This document shows positions 62,140-64,000 of a DNA stretch of 64,000 nucleotides, one piece after another. The first letter of the stretch is position 1. Every line of letters starts with the position of its first letter. The DNA lies in contig OX359193.1 of the NCBI GenBank assembly GCA_947172415.1, positions 4,768,501 through 4,832,500 of the forward strand. Reading direction: 5' to 3'. The notes under the pieces are model-generated. The model was not told the DNA's origin and did not search any database. It saw only the letters and a program-made list of their open reading frames with translations. The DNA comes from Chondrosia reniformis (taxonomy: Eukaryota; Porifera; Demospongiae; Chondrillida; Chondrillidae). The translations under genes were made by a program, and so were the position numbers.

Positions 62140-63925
62140 TTATTCTTGCACTCCATCTCCTTCAGTTGAACAGTCGCCTGTTATTGAGACCTGTTCTTCT
62201 TGGGCCGTCTTCCATTTGCTAATAGATTCTTTTGATGGGAGAGACTTTGACACTAGTTTAAGCTCCTGCATTGTACAACAATCTTAACAAGATGGTATAT
62301 AGTACAATAATGATATGCAGTTGTACCTGAGTGAGGTTTTTAGAGATGCCACTTAATCTAAAGACAGCAGATTTCAAAGTTTGTGACATTTTCACTAGAG
62401 GTACAAGTTCAGCTGTAGTGGCTCCTGTGTTTGGAGAAGTTACAACATTGCATATACTATAGGGAATAGAACTACAGAGGTTGAGCATCTTGTTATAGAA
62501 AAACACCTAATTCTGTATTTAAAGAACAATACAATTGAGAACTTGCCTTCCTTATCTTTACAAACATGTGTGAAGCCGATGATAGCTTTTTCAGTAATCT
62601 GTTTAGATTAATAACAAGGATACTAAATTCTTAAGTACATATTTTAAACTAGTTCCGCTCACTTTCCTTGCCACTGAAATACGATCACATTCACGCAAAT
62701 ACTGCCTAATCAATCAATGAACAGAAACAAGGAAATATGTACATACCAAATTATTGAAAATGTTCTTACAGCAAAGTAAAATAACAAACATGCTTCACAT
62801 AAGTTACATATTTTATAAAGAAGATTACACTCACATATAGGAAATGACCTGTAACATGTTGATATTACAAACACATTCTTACTTTGAAGCTTCTGGCTTA
62901 ACCTTGAGTTGCTGTGTGATGTAAACTAAAGCCTCCAAATCATTTAAATCTGACAAGACATCAACAACAAGTTCAGCCAAAACTTTTGTCTGCAATGGAA
63001 ATGATCCAGGTCTAAGTGGAAGAGATAAATGAAAGTTTGAAGTATGTAAACACTCTAAATGTTAAACACTACAGTGAAAACAAAGCATTAGGACACAGTT
63101 AATAGATGAAATGAATAATCACAAAGTTCAGTATGTACGTAAGCAAAATTGACTGTAGTAGAAAAAGGTGTGTCAAAAGAATACACTTGTGTCTTAGCTA
63201 ACACTTTTTGGTGCCAAAATTGCAAGAATCCACAAAAGATCAAAAAAGAACAAAGATTCCAGGGTCACTGATAAAGGGTGGAATTCACAGAAACAGCTGT
63301 CTGGCCCAGTGGAGCAGAAGAAGAAAGAGAAGACTCCTGTATCCTCATACAAAGCTCTCACCAGGTTTAGTTCCCTATAAGCTTACAACAGACTAGGCAT
63401 AGCATTGGTGATGAAGACCTTCGGGTCGAAACGTTCAATTTATAATAATTGTGTTGCTGAGGCTCATTAGAATTTCTCTATCATCATGATTGCAACAAAT
63501 AAACCTTATCATTTTTTTAGGCATAGCATGTATGTAGGAAAATGGTGCATTAGATCATTCATAATTCATTCATCTACGTATAATAAATTTTAAGGCCAAT
63601 GTTTAAGGTATTAGCCAAAACAGTCATACATATATGCAGTGCAAGGTACAAAATACTGTAGTAATTTAAATTATTAAAATGGCACTAGGGGGTATATATA
63701 CACACATACATACATATGTACCTATTCAATTCTTTAACCTGTAGCTTCCAGAGATTCTACAAGTTAATGAAATAGTATTGTACATACAGAATACGCATAC
63801 AACATACAAAAGGTTGTTTTGTTTACCCCAAAAATATTTGGTTTCAGTGTAATCGGTGGCGCCAACAGTTCCTGTTGCATAATCAGTTCACCAGGGAGTG
63901 GTCCCAGTAAGAAGGTCCTGGACAC
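62140..63925 (-). CDS. Unrecognised gene, 3' exons
   Basis: Exons read: 63925-63827 (VSRTFLLGPLPGELIMQQEL), 63011-62883 (TKVLAELVVDVLSDLNDLEA), 62705-62663 (QYLRECDRISVARK), 62598-62566 (ITEKAIIGFTH), 62506-62327 (VFFYNKMLNLCSSIPYSICN ... LKSAVFRLSGISKNLTQ) and 62265-62140, stop at 62140-62142. The text is Leu-rich and mostly helical-looking, as in the end of a large alpha-solenoid protein, and ends in a charged tail. The first two exons listed do not join in phase, so an exon between them is missing. The gene lies upstream of MED13 on the same strand and continues past the window edge. I cannot name the family. Confidence 0.6.
63222..63565 (+). repeat. Dispersed repeat family, copy C, interrupted by a 113-bp insert
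   Basis: ATCCACAAAAGATCAAAAAA, CAGGGTCACTGATAAAGGG, GAAACAGCTGTCTGGCCC and AAGACTCCTGTATCCTC match copy B. The core box is CTGATAA in place of CTGATGA. The repeat is split after AGGCATAGCAT by the insert at 63406-63518 and then resumes with GTATGTAGGAAAATGGTG. Confidence 0.82.
63395..63529 (+). mobile_element. 113-bp insert with 11-bp target duplication inside repeat copy C
   Basis: AGGCATAGCAT at 63395-63405 and 63519-63529 flanks the insert 63406-63518. The insert starts TGGTGATGAAGACC, continues TTCGGGTCGAAACGTT and ends in a T-run (ATTTTTTT). Copy B supplies the uninterrupted sequence (GGCACAGCATGTAGG). The T-tail with an 11-bp duplication suggests retroposition; the related insert at 1412-1517 is in reverse orientation. 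Confidence 0.85.
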
Positions 63926-64000
63926 CTAAATCAGAACACAAGTCAATAAGCTGAGCTCCTCCACCTACCACTGGATGCACAACCAACACTAACCTTATTC

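Noticed and set aside
62541..62551. GC-AG donor after KDKEG in the unrecognised gene
   Set aside because: It would give the wrong phase for the next exon; a GTTTGT donor at 62565 after ITEKAIIGFTH fits.
62835..62848. 14-nt microexon with AG/GT borders
   Set aside because: The flanking exons 63011-62883 and 62705-62663 join in phase without it (SK then QYLREC); including it shifts the frame.
1..64000. CRISPR arrays, bacterial operons, phage or viral genes
   Set aside because: The tandem arrays have no spacers between units, the genes contain introns, and no viral or prokaryotic gene was recognised.

Overview
The window is AT-rich eukaryotic nuclear DNA. The genes are animal genes with many short GT-AG introns. 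A class I myosin, a fatty-acid elongase, an SGF11/ATXN7L3-like SAGA subunit and an almost complete Mediator subunit 13 gene sit beside kelch-repeat proteins linked to a kinase or to coiled-coil and Death domains. Compact animal genes, kinase-kelch fusions and Death-domain paralogues together suggest an early-branching metazoan, most likely a demosponge. That assignment is inference; no species-specific marker was used.

Layout. 1-11.9 kb (+): a 36-bp minisatellite, then a myosin I gene (Myo1a/b type) of 22 recognisable exons that lacks only its N-terminal exon(s). 12.5-15.1 kb (-): a protein kinase joined to a kelch propeller. 15.1-17.4 kb: spacer with two long near-perfect hairpins; the loop of the second carries a canonical hammerhead-ribozyme core. 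17.4-18.2 kb (-): a single-exon ELOVL elongase. 19.0-43.1 kb (-): three tandem copies, with a period of about 9.5 kb, of a gene encoding kelch repeats, a heptapeptide-repeat block, a multi-exon coiled coil and, in copy 1 only, a C-terminal Death domain. Copies 2 and 3 have a shortened last exon, and copy 3 is heavily deleted. 43.6-43.9 kb (+): SGF11/ATXN7L3-like zinc-finger exon. 45.4-61.9 kb (-): MED13, 27 exons from ATG to the C-terminal region. 62.1-63.9 kb (-): 3' exons of an unrecognised gene running off the right edge.

Repeats are the other theme: seven minisatellites or microsatellites, at least four TA-flanked MITE-like elements, hairpins, short elements with 11-bp target duplications, and a dispersed repeat family. 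Several share hammerhead-like cores (CTGATGA ... GAAAC). One MITE is dated relative to the tandem duplication, because the paralogous copy keeps the empty site.

MED13 (CDK8 module) and SGF11 (SAGA deubiquitinase module) both act in RNA polymerase II transcription, but nothing in the sequence shows a functional link. The kinase-kelch and kelch-coil-Death genes share a similar exon at the start of the propeller, which suggests a common kelch cassette. Exon borders were placed by eye from splice sites, reading frame and remembered family sequence; none was checked by alignment or transcripts.
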